A DNA stretch of 14,335 nucleotides from Gammaproteobacteria bacterium. Its GTDB lineage: Bacteria > Pseudomonadota > Gammaproteobacteria > Pseudomonadales > Pseudohongiellaceae. Location: NCBI GenBank assembly GCA_007571115.1, contig RKSA01000077.1:1-14335 (forward strand). Direction: 5' to 3'. The notes below the pieces were generated by a model. The model worked only from the letters and a program-made list of their open reading frames with translations. It was not told the origin of the DNA and did no database searches. The stretch's first letter is position 1. Each line of letters begins with the position of its first letter. A program made the translations under genes and the position numbers. Positions 1 to 8,887 of this stretch are shown here, one piece after another.

Positions 1-1
1 C

Positions 2-2515
2 GCGGCACCGGACATTCCACAACTCCAGGTGCTGCTCGAGGGCGTGTTCGCCCGGCAGCGGTTTCTGGCGCTGTTGCGCGACTTCATCGTGTTCGACGCC
101 GATCGATCAGGCGAAGGCGCAGCGCTGGTGAAGAAAATCGCCGGCTACCACCAGTTTCACGCCGTGCAGGCCGCCGTTGCCGAGACCTTGCGCGCAGCGC
201 GCCTTCGCCAGGTGAGCGAGCCGCCAGGCGTATACGAAACGGGGCTTCGCCCCGGCGGCGAGCCGGGCGACCGTCGCATCGGTGTGGTATGGCATACCCA
301 AGGCTCGGGAAAGAGCCTGACGATGGCGTTCTACGCCGGGCGCATCATCCGCGAGCCGGCCATGGCCAACCCCACTCTTGTGGTGCTGACCGACCGCAAC
401 GATCTCGACGACCAGTTGTTCAGCACCTTCTCGCGTTGCGCCGACCTGTTGCGCCAGGAACCCAGGCAAGCGCAAAACCGGGTGGATTTGCGCGCGAAAC
501 TCGACGTCCAATCCGGTGGCGTGATTTTCACGACGATCCAGAAATTCTTTCCCGAAACGCCTCTGACCGAAGCTCGCGAGGAATCTCCTCGTCCGCGAAA
601 CTCCCCAGCCGACAGGCATCGGCCGCTTTGCGACCGGCACAACATCGTCGTCATCGCTGACGAGGCCCATCGCAGCCAGTACGATTTTATCGATGGCTAC
701 GCGCGGCACATGCGAGACGCACTGCCAAACGCATCGTTCATCGGCTTCACGGGCACTCCCATCGAGCTCGCCGATGCCAACACCCGGGCGGTGTTCGGCG
801 ACCATATCAGCATCTATGACATCGCGCGCGCGGTCGAGGATGGCGCCACGGTACCGATCCATTACGAGAGCCGACTGGCACAACTCGCTCTCGACGAGGA
901 CCAGCGACCGAAGATCGAGCCCGATTTCGATGAAGCCACCGAAGGCGAGGAGGTCGGTCGCCGCGAAAGGCTGAAGAGCAAATGGGCGCAACTCGAAGCG
1001 ATCGTCGGTGCCAGGCCGCGAATCGAGCTCGTTGCCCGCGACATCGTCGAGCATTTCGAAGGTCGCCTCGAGGCCATCGAAGGCAAGGCGATGATCGTCT
1101 GTATGAGCCGGCGCATCTGCATCGAGCTCTATCGCGAACTCGCGCGATTGCGACCAGGCTGGGAAGACGGGGACGACGCCAGGGGGCAGATCAAGATCGT
1201 CATGACCGGGGCGGCTTCCGATCCGCGCGACTGGCAGCCGCATATCGGCAACAAGGCCCGCCGCGAGGCGCTCGCAAAACGCTTCCGCGACCCGGAAGAC
1301 CCTTTGCGCGTGGTGCTCGTGCGCGACATGTGGCTGACTGGCTTCGATGCGCCGAGCCTGCACACGATGTATCTGGACAAGCCCATGCAAGGCCACGGCC
1401 TGATGCAAGCGATCGCGCGGGTCAACCGGGTATTCCGCGACAAGCCGGGCGGCCTCGTGGTCGACTATCTCGGGCTGACCCATGAACTCAAGCGAGCGCT
1501 CGCGACCTATACCGAAAGCGGCGGCACGGGCGAAACCGCCCTCGACAAGCAACAGGCCGTGAATGTCATGCTGGAGAAGCACGAGGTGTGTCTCGGGCTG
1601 TTTCATGGCCTTGACCGTTCGCAATGGGCTGGCGGAACACCGGCCACACGGCTGAACTTGCTGGCGGCAGCCCAGGAGCACGTGCTCGCCCAGGAGGATG
1701 GCAAGAAACGCTGCCTCGCGGCGGTGCTCGAACTGACCCAGGCTTTCGCCCTGGCCGCGCCTGCTGCCGAAACCGAGCGCATTCGCGACGATGTGGAATT
1801 TTTCCAAACCGTCCGGGCAGCGTTGTCGAAGCGGGCCGACGCCGATGCAAGATCCGATGAAGAACTCGACCACGCGATACGGCAGATCATCGCGAAAGCG
1901 GTCGCGCCGGAGGGAGTGGTGGACATTTTCGCCGCAGCCGGCCTTGCGAAACCTGACGTGTCGGTGCTTTCCGATGAATTTCTCAGCGAAGTGCGTGGCA
2001 TGAAGCGACCGAATCTTGCGGTCGAATTGCTGACCAAGCTGCTCAAGGGCGAGCTAGCGACCCGCCGCCAGCGCAGAAACATCGTGCAAGCGCGCTCGTT
2101 TACCGAGCTGCTCGAACGGACCATCCGCCGCTACCAGAACCGGGCTGTCGAGGCGGCGCAAGTGATCGAGGAACTGATCAAGCTGGCGCGAGAGATACGC
2201 AAAGCCGATGCTCGCGGCGAGGAGCTTGGCCTGTGCGAAGACGAACTCGCTTTCTATGACGCCTTGGGAGTCAACGACAGCGCCGTGCAAGTGCTCGGCG
2301 ACGGAACCTTGCGCGACATCGCCCGGGAACTCGTCGAAACGGTGCGGGCCAACGTGACCATCGACTGGACCTTGCGTGAGAACGTCCGTGCCAACTTGCG
2401 CCGCCTCGTCAGGCGCGTGCTGCGCAAGCACGGCTATCCACCGGACAGGCAGGAAGACGCAACGCGGACGGTGCTCGAACAGGCAGAAGCGCTCTCAACC
2501 GACTGGGCAGTCTGA
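2..2515 (+). CDS. hsdR: Type I restriction enzyme, R (motor/nuclease) subunit, 5'-truncated by window edge
   Basis: HsdR is the ATP-driven translocase and nuclease subunit of type I restriction enzymes, working with HsdM and HsdS to cut unmethylated foreign DNA. The frame is open from base 2 to the TGA at 2513-2515 (837 codons), so the start is off the left edge. Helicase motifs appear in order: Walker A HTQGSGKS (bases about 293-316), LTDRNDLDDQLF, DEAH in IADEAHRSQYDF (about 655-690), FTGTPIE, then DMWLTGFDAP and QAIARVNRVFRDKPGG (about 1326-1450). The last 250 residues are helical and charged, as in the C-terminal HsdM-binding region of this family (DUF3387-like). Compared with a usual length near 1,000 residues, about 200 are missing, including the PD-(D/E)xK nuclease domain. 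No frameshift is seen. hsdM and hsdS are expected upstream. The family call is secure; intactness is unknown. Confidence 0.95.
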   Translation, partial: AAPDIPQLQVLLEGVFARQRFLALLRDFIVFDADRSGEGAALVKKIAGYHQFHAVQAAVAETLRAARLRQVSEPPGVYETGLRPGGEPGDRRIGVVWHTQGSGKSLTMAFYAGRIIREPAMANPTLVVLTDRNDLDDQLFSTFSRCADLLRQEPRQAQNRVDLRAKLDVQSGGVIFTTIQKFFPETPLTEAREESPRPRNSPADRHRPLCDRHNIVVIADEAHRSQYDFIDGYARHMRDALPNASFIGFTGTPIELADANTRAVFGDHISIYDIARAVEDGATVPIHYESRLAQLALDEDQRPKIEPDFDEATEGEEVGRRERLKSKWAQLEAIVGARPRIELVARDIVEHFEGRLEAIEGKAMIVCMSRRICIELYRELARLRPGWEDGDDARGQIKIVMTGAASDPRDWQPHIGNKARREALAKRFRDPEDPLRVVLVRDMWLTGFDAPSLHTMYLDKPMQGHGLMQAIARVNRVFRDKPGGLVVDYLGLTHELKRALATYTESGGTGETALDKQQAVNVMLEKHEVCLGLFHGLDRSQWAGGTPATRLNLLAAAQEHVLAQEDGKKRCLAAVLELTQAFALAAPAAETERIRDDVEFFQTVRAALSKRADADARSDEELDHAIRQIIAKAVAPEGVVDIFAAAGLAKPDVSVLSDEFLSEVRGMKRPNLAVELLTKLLKGELATRRQRRNIVQARSFTELLERTIRRYQNRAVEAAQVIEELIKLAREIRKADARGEELGLCEDELAFYDALGVNDSAVQVLGDGTLRDIARELVETVRANVTIDWTLRENVRANLRRLVRRVLRKHGYPPDRQEDATRTVLEQAEALSTDWAV

Positions 2516-2536
2516 ACGAAGCCACCGCGTCCGCCC

Positions 2537-2554
2537 TCTTCCATGCATGGAAGA
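2537..2554. repeat. 18-base perfect palindrome downstream of hsdR
   Basis: TCTTCCATGCATGGAAGA is identical to its own reverse complement, with no spacer. It begins 21 bases after the hsdR stop codon. No T-tract follows, so it does not look like an intrinsic terminator. A dimeric regulator could bind it, but no regulator is visible nearby. Confidence 0.6.
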
Positions 2555-2599
2555 TCGAGCAGCACCGAAGCGGCGCTCGATGCGGAACTCGACTGCGGC

Positions 2600-2620
2600 G
2601 CCTTGGGGCTGCCTTGGGGC
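2600..2620. repeat. Two-copy 11-base direct repeat
   Basis: GCCTTGGGGC occurs twice, at 2600-2609 and 2611-2620, separated by a single T, giving a period of 11 bases, about one helical turn. It lies in the hsdR-DUF2141 gap upstream of the proposed promoter. Two copies could be chance or a small regulatory repeat. Confidence 0.4.
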
Positions 2621-2651
2621 GAGAGACTGGATTGGGAACCTGGGCAGGCTC

Positions 2652-2680
2652 TTGCCAAGACCGGTGCGGGAGATCAGAAT
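2652..2680 (+). promoter_or_regulatory. Putative sigma-70 promoter of the DUF2141 gene
   Basis: TTGCCA (2652-2657, five of six matches to the -35 consensus) is followed after 17 bases by CAGAAT (2675-2680, four of six to the -10 consensus). Transcription would start near 2687, giving a leader of about 30 bases that contains the AAAGGAG ribosome binding site. The prediction rests on consensus matching only. Confidence 0.4.
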
Positions 2681-2703
2681 GTCCGCACTTATAGCCAATC
2701 GCC

Positions 2704-2710
2704 AAAGGAG
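2704..2710 (+). promoter_or_regulatory. Ribosome binding site AAAGGAG that decides the DUF2141 start
   Basis: AAAGGAG lies 7 bases before the ATG at 2718, an ideal spacing. It favours that start over an in-frame ATG at 2679, which has a GGGAG at 2668-2672 but overlaps the proposed -10 element. Confidence 0.6.
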
Positions 2711-2717
2711 CGAGATC

Positions 2718-3164
2718 ATGACCGCCATCCGCCTGTTCCCTGCCTGCGCACTCGTCGCGACATTCGGCCTGGCACTCGGCGCCCATGGCCTGGCCAGGGC
2801 CGAAACCCTGACCATCGTCATCGAGGACATTCGCGAGAGCAAGGGAACGATACAAGTCGAGGTGTTTGCCGGAAAGGCCCAGTTCGACGGCAGCGACACC
2901 GCCGTGGCGGCGAGCTTTGCGCAAGCGGCAACGACCGGCTCGATGACTTTTGTCGCCGAAGATCTGCCAGCAGGACAATACGCAATCAGGATCATGCACG
3001 ACGTCAACGGCAACGACGAACTCGACGCCAACTTCATCGGCATCCCCACCGAGCCCTGGGGATTCTCCAACAACGCCAAGGGCCGCTTCGGCCCGCCACG
3101 ATGGAACGATGTCCGCTTCGCCCTCGAAGGCGCAACAACCCAGACAATCCACCTCGTTCACTAG
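2718..3164 (+). CDS. Exported DUF2141-family protein
   Basis: This 148-residue protein has a signal peptide: a short basic start, a hydrophobic core (ALVATFGLALGAHGLA, about residues 11-26) and an A-R-A signal peptidase I site, with cleavage likely after residue 28. The mature part of about 120 residues is predicted to be periplasmic or secreted. It carries the DUF2141 hallmarks: an N-terminal strand with KGTIQVEVF, a YAIRIMHDVNGNDELD segment, and the C-terminal PTEPWGFSNNAKGRFG signature. The biochemical function of DUF2141 is unknown; the D-x-N-x-N-D-E-L-D run resembles a cation-binding loop, which is my inference. It stands alone after hsdR, with its own putative promoter, and converges on the NotI-like gene. 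An alternative start at 2679 would add 13 residues before the signal peptide and is less likely. The family call is confident; the function is unknown. Confidence 0.85.
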   Translation: MTAIRLFPACALVATFGLALGAHGLARAETLTIVIEDIRESKGTIQVEVFAGKAQFDGSDTAVAASFAQAATTGSMTFVAEDLPAGQYAIRIMHDVNGNDELDANFIGIPTEPWGFSNNAKGRFGPPRWNDVRFALEGATTQTIHLVH

Positions 3165-3259
3165 CCGCTGCCGACGCATTCTCCAATGCCAAAGCGAGAC
3201 AGTCGCCCTAACTGCAACACGACCAACGCAAAACAAGCTGTTGGCCTTGCAAAGCACGG

Positions 3260-4075
3260 CTAGAGATTTCGATCGATCGCCTGCAATATCTGACCACAGA
3301 ACTGCTCACGTGAAGGTGGTTCCTTGTACAGGATAGCCTGCTGCAGATTCGCGTGGCTGGTCCCCTCCACTTCGGATAATGCGAGGCGCTGAGCTTTCGG
3401 TGAATCCGGATCCTGTTCAAACTTGTATGACATGAACACTATGTTTATGTTTTTGTCCTGCACATCTGGAGACCGCATGAAATCCGCCCATTCCTTGATA
3501 TATTGATATACTGCGTCCTGCATGATAGCAACGATTCTCGTGCCCCAATGATGATGGAAATATCCTTTTCGAATCAACTGCGTAATGTATCTCTTATGGA
3601 CATTGCTCCAATTCATGCCGTAAGATTTCTTGCTGGAAAGCCTCTCTCCAGCTAGCCAGGATTGGTAGGCATCCATTACTGTTCCCGTGATATCGATCGC
3701 CTGCAATTCGACAGAGAGGAACTGGCCAACTTCGCCGTTTTCCAGAATATCGGCAATGACAAAATCCACATTGCCGAAACCCTTCATCTTCACTTCCTTG
3801 ACAGCCTTGATCCTGGCTGGCCTTTCACCAGACCAGCAGTGACGAACCACGTCCCTGAGAAAGTGGGCCTGGTGGAAGCGCTTTGGGCAGACACAGATTT
3901 GCCTGTCTTGATTGAATATTGAACAAACCGGGTACGGCTCGGAAAGCGAAGCGCTGCGCTTTGTACACGTTGCCCCCACGAAGGGGCAGGAAAACCCTTC
4001 AAGACCAGGATCAAACCTTTCCGTGGAAGGTCTGCCAAGCACCTCGGCAACATACGACTCGGGTTTATAGTGCAA
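3260..4075 (-). CDS. NotI-family type II restriction endonuclease
   Basis: This 271-residue protein is likely a PD-(D/E)xK endonuclease of the NotI family. The N-terminal part holds cysteines at 30, 37, 51, 61 and 63 (CPF...C...C...CVC), like the cysteine-bound metal site known in NotI. The core follows with D104 in GNVDFV and E123-x-Q125 in LSVELQAID, matching the D...E-x-Q active site of NotI. The start is TTG at 4075, chosen because GAGGAG sits 7 bases upstream, the next methionine is residue 97, and the family signature begins soon after. It overlaps the methyltransferase gene by 11 bases, so translation is probably coupled. A 180-base sample (3421-3600) is only 40% GC. The target may be NotI-like (GCGGCCGC) but cannot be read from the sequence. 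The gene looks intact. Confidence 0.85.
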   Translation of the reverse strand: MHYKPESYVAEVLGRPSTERFDPGLEGFSCPFVGATCTKRSASLSEPYPVCSIFNQDRQICVCPKRFHQAHFLRDVVRHCWSGERPARIKAVKEVKMKGFGNVDFVIADILENGEVGQFLSVELQAIDITGTVMDAYQSWLAGERLSSKKSYGMNWSNVHKRYITQLIRKGYFHHHWGTRIVAIMQDAVYQYIKEWADFMRSPDVQDKNINIVFMSYKFEQDPDSPKAQRLALSEVEGTSHANLQQAILYKEPPSREQFCGQILQAIDRNL

Positions 4076-5213
4076 GGGAAAACTCCTCGGCAGGCATGTC
4101 TGAGCACGTCGCCTGCATCGCCGAAGATTGCAGAACCGCTTCCGCCATCATTCTTCCGACGAGCGGCGGAACGGCATTCCCCACTTGCACGAACTGCTCG
4201 GTTCGTGGACCGGCGAAAACGAACCAGTCAGGGAATGACTGGAGCCGCGCCGCTTCTCGAACCGTCAACGAACGGTCTTGCTCCGGATGGATGAAAGAAC
4301 CCCAGTGGATATCGCATTTTGTCAATATGGTGCCGGACAACCCATCGGGATGAAGCCTCCCATAACGCTTGGTATGATCGCAGCGGCGAGCGCGCTGCAT
4401 CCCTTTTGGCAGCAAATGCACCGGCACATCGCGCCAGCTTCCTCCTTGCTGGATGTATTTCATCCGCTCCAGATTGATCCGCGCAAGTCGCGGAGCTGCG
4501 TGGTTGTGAACAAAGCTGGATTTTCCTCTCATATCATGCTGATACACCGAGCGGGCACGAGTGCGATACGCCTGGACTCCCGGATCTTCCCCGTTTTTCA
4601 ATTCTGGCAAGTCACTCAGGGCGTCTCCCACGGTCACATAAGGCAGCTTGCCTGGCCCATGGGTTGGAGATGGCCAATGGATGGGCAGCCCTGCCCGATT
4701 GCCGACAAAGAACACCCGCCGCCGTTCCTGGGGCACGCCATATTCCTCGCAGCGAAGAATCCGCATGTCCACCGCATAGCCCAACGAGTTCAGCCGACGC
4801 AAAATTTTCTGCACGGCCTGCCCGCCTCCAACGGAAGTAATTCCCGTCACATTCTCCATGACTACCCATTGGGGCTTCACCCCTGCAACGCATCGCAGAT
4901 ATTCCTGGAACAGGTCGCTACGCTTGTCGTGCAAGCCGCGCTGGTGGTTGTAGACGCTGAACGCCTGGCACGGAGGCCCGCCGATCAGGCAGTCAAGCTC
5001 GCCTGCCCGCAATCCTGTTGCAGCAAGGAAATCCTTGGCCGAAAAGTCCTCGATCGCGCCATGCAAGAATTTTGCGCCATCATGCGATGACACAAAGGTT
5101 TCGCCCGCGTGCTCATTGCAGTCATTGCCCGCCAGCACCGAGAATCCAGCCTGCCGGAACCCTTCCGACAATCCTCCTGCACCGCAAAACAGGTCGATGA
5201 CGGTTCGAGTCAC
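4065..5213 (-). CDS. DNA cytosine-5 methyltransferase (restriction-modification)
   Basis: It transfers a methyl group from S-adenosylmethionine to C5 of cytosine and presumably protects host DNA from the adjacent NotI-like nuclease. The 382-residue protein shows the class motifs in order: I (DLFCGAGGLSEGF, residues 7-19), IV with catalytic Cys82 (GGPPCQAFS, 78-86), VI (MENV, 119-122), VIII (QERRRVFFVGNR, 162-173), IX (LTVREAARLQSFPD, 316-329) and X (QVGNAVPP, 343-350). The variable region of about residues 185-310 should hold the target recognition domain. The start is GTG at 5213, placed just before motif I as is usual; AAGGGA sits about 11 bases upstream. GC in a sampled line is about 58%, between the nuclease gene and uvrA. 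All catalytic motifs are intact, so it should be active. Target sequence unknown. Confidence 0.95.
   Translation of the reverse strand: MTRTVIDLFCGAGGLSEGFRQAGFSVLAGNDCNEHAGETFVSSHDGAKFLHGAIEDFSAKDFLAATGLRAGELDCLIGGPPCQAFSVYNHQRGLHDKRSDLFQEYLRCVAGVKPQWVVMENVTGITSVGGGQAVQKILRRLNSLGYAVDMRILRCEEYGVPQERRRVFFVGNRAGLPIHWPSPTHGPGKLPYVTVGDALSDLPELKNGEDPGVQAYRTRARSVYQHDMRGKSSFVHNHAAPRLARINLERMKYIQQGGSWRDVPVHLLPKGMQRARRCDHTKRYGRLHPDGLSGTILTKCDIHWGSFIHPEQDRSLTVREAARLQSFPDWFVFAGPRTEQFVQVGNAVPPLVGRMMAEAVLQSSAMQATCSDMPAEEFSLAL
4083..4088 (-). promoter_or_regulatory. Ribosome binding site GAGGAG for the TTG-started endonuclease
   Basis: On the minus strand GAGGAG lies 7 bases before the TTG start, inside the last codons of the methyltransferase gene. 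It supports TTG as the true start and implies that the endonuclease is translated by re-initiation or coupling after the methyltransferase. Confidence 0.6.
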
Positions 5214-5227
5214 TCTCGCTTTCCCTT

Positions 5228-5241
5228 GGCTAGTGGCTAGT
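5228..5241. repeat. Tandem GGCTAGT direct repeat in the methyltransferase leader
   Basis: GGCTAGT is repeated head to tail at 5228-5234 and 5235-5241. It also forms a CTAG-N3-CTAG inverted pair. It lies 15-28 bases upstream of the methyltransferase GTG, inside the predicted leader. Some cytosine-5 methyltransferases bind their own operator, so an autoregulatory site is conceivable; this is inference. Confidence 0.4.
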
Positions 5242-5284
5242 GGCAGGCGAAGCGAAACTGCTGCAACATGCCCCCGGTTGCGCC

Positions 5285-5313
5285 AGAATGCCCCAGGAGC
5301 GCCCCTTGGTCAA
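5285..5313 (-). promoter_or_regulatory. Putative sigma-70 promoter of the restriction-modification operon
   Basis: Reading the minus strand, TTGACC (5313-5308, five of six matches) is followed after 17 bases by CATTCT (5290-5285, three of six). The start point would be near 5278, about 65 bases before the methyltransferase GTG. This would let the operon be expressed independently of uvrA upstream. The -10 match is weak. Confidence 0.4.
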
Positions 5314-5364
5314 GCCCCTGTGCTGGTTCAGGAACATGTGGGACTGAGCCAGGCACTCACCTGC

Positions 5365-8226
<2,862 letters not shown>

Positions 8227-8253
8227 GGCGGGGCCGGGCAGGTCAAACGGCGA

Positions 8254-8282
8254 ATTATCCGCCAAGCGCATCCGGGGAGCAA
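8254..8282 (-). promoter_or_regulatory. Putative sigma-70 promoter of uvrA
   Basis: On the minus strand TTGCTC (8282-8277, three of six matches) and GATAAT (8259-8254, five of six) are separated by exactly 17 bases. Transcription would begin near 8247, leaving a leader of about 20 bases before the ATG at 8226. This excludes the more distal in-frame ATG codons as starts. Confidence 0.5.
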
Positions 8283-8296
8283 ACCGCAGATCGGGG

Positions 8297-8317
8297 CTGG
8301 CAAGGTTTCTTCGCCAG
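8297..8317. repeat. 21-base imperfect inverted repeat between uvrA and ssb
   Basis: CTGGCAAGG and CCAGAAG-type arms (CTGGC...GCCAG, 7 of 9 positions pairing around a 3-base centre) lie between the two predicted promoters, just upstream of the uvrA -35 element. The spacing CTG-N15-CAG does not fit the E. coli LexA box. It could bind a different dimeric regulator or be chance. Confidence 0.35.
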
Positions 8318-8340
8318 AAATTACGCAATGCACGGCGCGA

Positions 8341-8349
8341 TGGTATAGA
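8341..8349 (+). promoter_or_regulatory. Putative extended -10 promoter of ssb
   Basis: TGGTATAGA fits the extended -10 pattern TGnTATAAT (TATAGA is four of six). The hexamer 17 bases upstream, TTACGC, is a poor -35, but extended -10 promoters tolerate that. Transcription would start near 8356, about 35 bases before the GTG start of ssb. Confidence 0.35.
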
Positions 8350-8380
8350 CTTGCGGGCACGACGAATTGCAATGCGAACT

Positions 8381-8386
8381 GGAGGT
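8381..8386 (+). promoter_or_regulatory. Ribosome binding site GGAGGT that decides the ssb start
   Basis: A full GGAGGT lies 4 bases before GTG at 8391. It supports the GTG start, since the frame has no ATG where family members begin. Confidence 0.7.
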
Positions 8387-8390
8387 CAAC

Positions 8391-8876
8391 GTGGCACGCG
8401 GCATCAACAAGGTCATTCTCATCGGCAATCTCGGCAGAGATCCGGAAATTCGATACACACCGAGCGGCAACGCGGTTGCCAATGTAGCCATCGCCACGAG
8501 CGAATCGTGGAAGGACCGCAACAGCGGCGAGCGCCAGGAGCGCACCGAATGGCACCGCGTGGTGTTTTTCTCCCGGCTCGCGGAAATCGTCGAGCAGTAT
8601 CTGAAAAAAGGATCGAAAGTCTATGTCGAAGGCCGCTTGCAGACTCGCTCCTGGGAGCAGGACGGCGTGAAGCGCTATTCGACCGAGATCGTCGCCAACG
8701 ACATGCAAATGCTCGACTCGCGAGGCGAGGCCTCCTCGGGCGCGGATTTCGAGCAGCGCCAGCCAGCGGCTGCGGGCAACGAGCAGCCGACCGCTGCCGC
8801 GCCAGCGAGTGGAGCCGGCGGCGAGGCCAAGCCGGCACCTTTCGACAACCTCGAAGACGACGACATCCCTTTCTGA
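8391..8876 (+). CDS. ssb: Single-stranded DNA-binding protein
   Basis: SSB coats single-stranded DNA during replication, recombination and repair and recruits partner enzymes through its acidic C-terminal tip. The 161-residue product has an OB fold in residues 1-110, beginning RGINKVILIGNLGRDPEIRY. The DNA-stacking aromatic positions known from E. coli SSB are kept (W40, W54, F60, W88). A low-complexity Gln/Ala/Pro/Gly linker (about 112-150) leads to the tip NLEDDDIPF. The start is GTG at 8391, giving MARGINKV as in relatives. Opposite orientation to uvrA with 164 bases between matches the E. coli arrangement. The next gene starts 11 bases after its stop, so co-transcription is likely. Length and motifs are normal; identification is secure. 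Confidence 0.97.
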   Translation: MARGINKVILIGNLGRDPEIRYTPSGNAVANVAIATSESWKDRNSGERQERTEWHRVVFFSRLAEIVEQYLKKGSKVYVEGRLQTRSWEQDGVKRYSTEIVANDMQMLDSRGEASSGADFEQRQPAAAGNEQPTAAAPASGAGGEAKPAPFDNLEDDDIPF

Positions 8877-8887
8877 ATCATGCCTGA

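Noticed and set aside
107..1873. Open frame of 588 codons on the minus strand opposite hsdR
   Set aside because: It is antisense to intact helicase motifs and has no domain of its own.
3220..3245. Bidirectional terminator between the convergent DUF2141 and endonuclease genes
   Set aside because: Only a 5-base CCAAC/GTTGG pairing with a 12-base loop is present, too weak to call.
3360..3400. Repeat-derived insertion (LALSEVEG) near the C-terminus of the endonuclease
   Set aside because: The peptide resembles translations of a common genomic repeat, but the codons here (CTC GCA TTA TCC GAA) do not match that repeat and the frame is uninterrupted.
8297..8317. LexA box between uvrA and ssb
   Set aside because: CTG and CAG are separated by 15 bases here; the E. 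coli-type box needs 10 and an AT-rich centre.
8227..8328. N-terminal extension of UvrA by up to 34 residues
   Set aside because: UvrA relatives begin at the MDSLFVKGARTHN position, and the extension crosses the predicted uvrA promoter.
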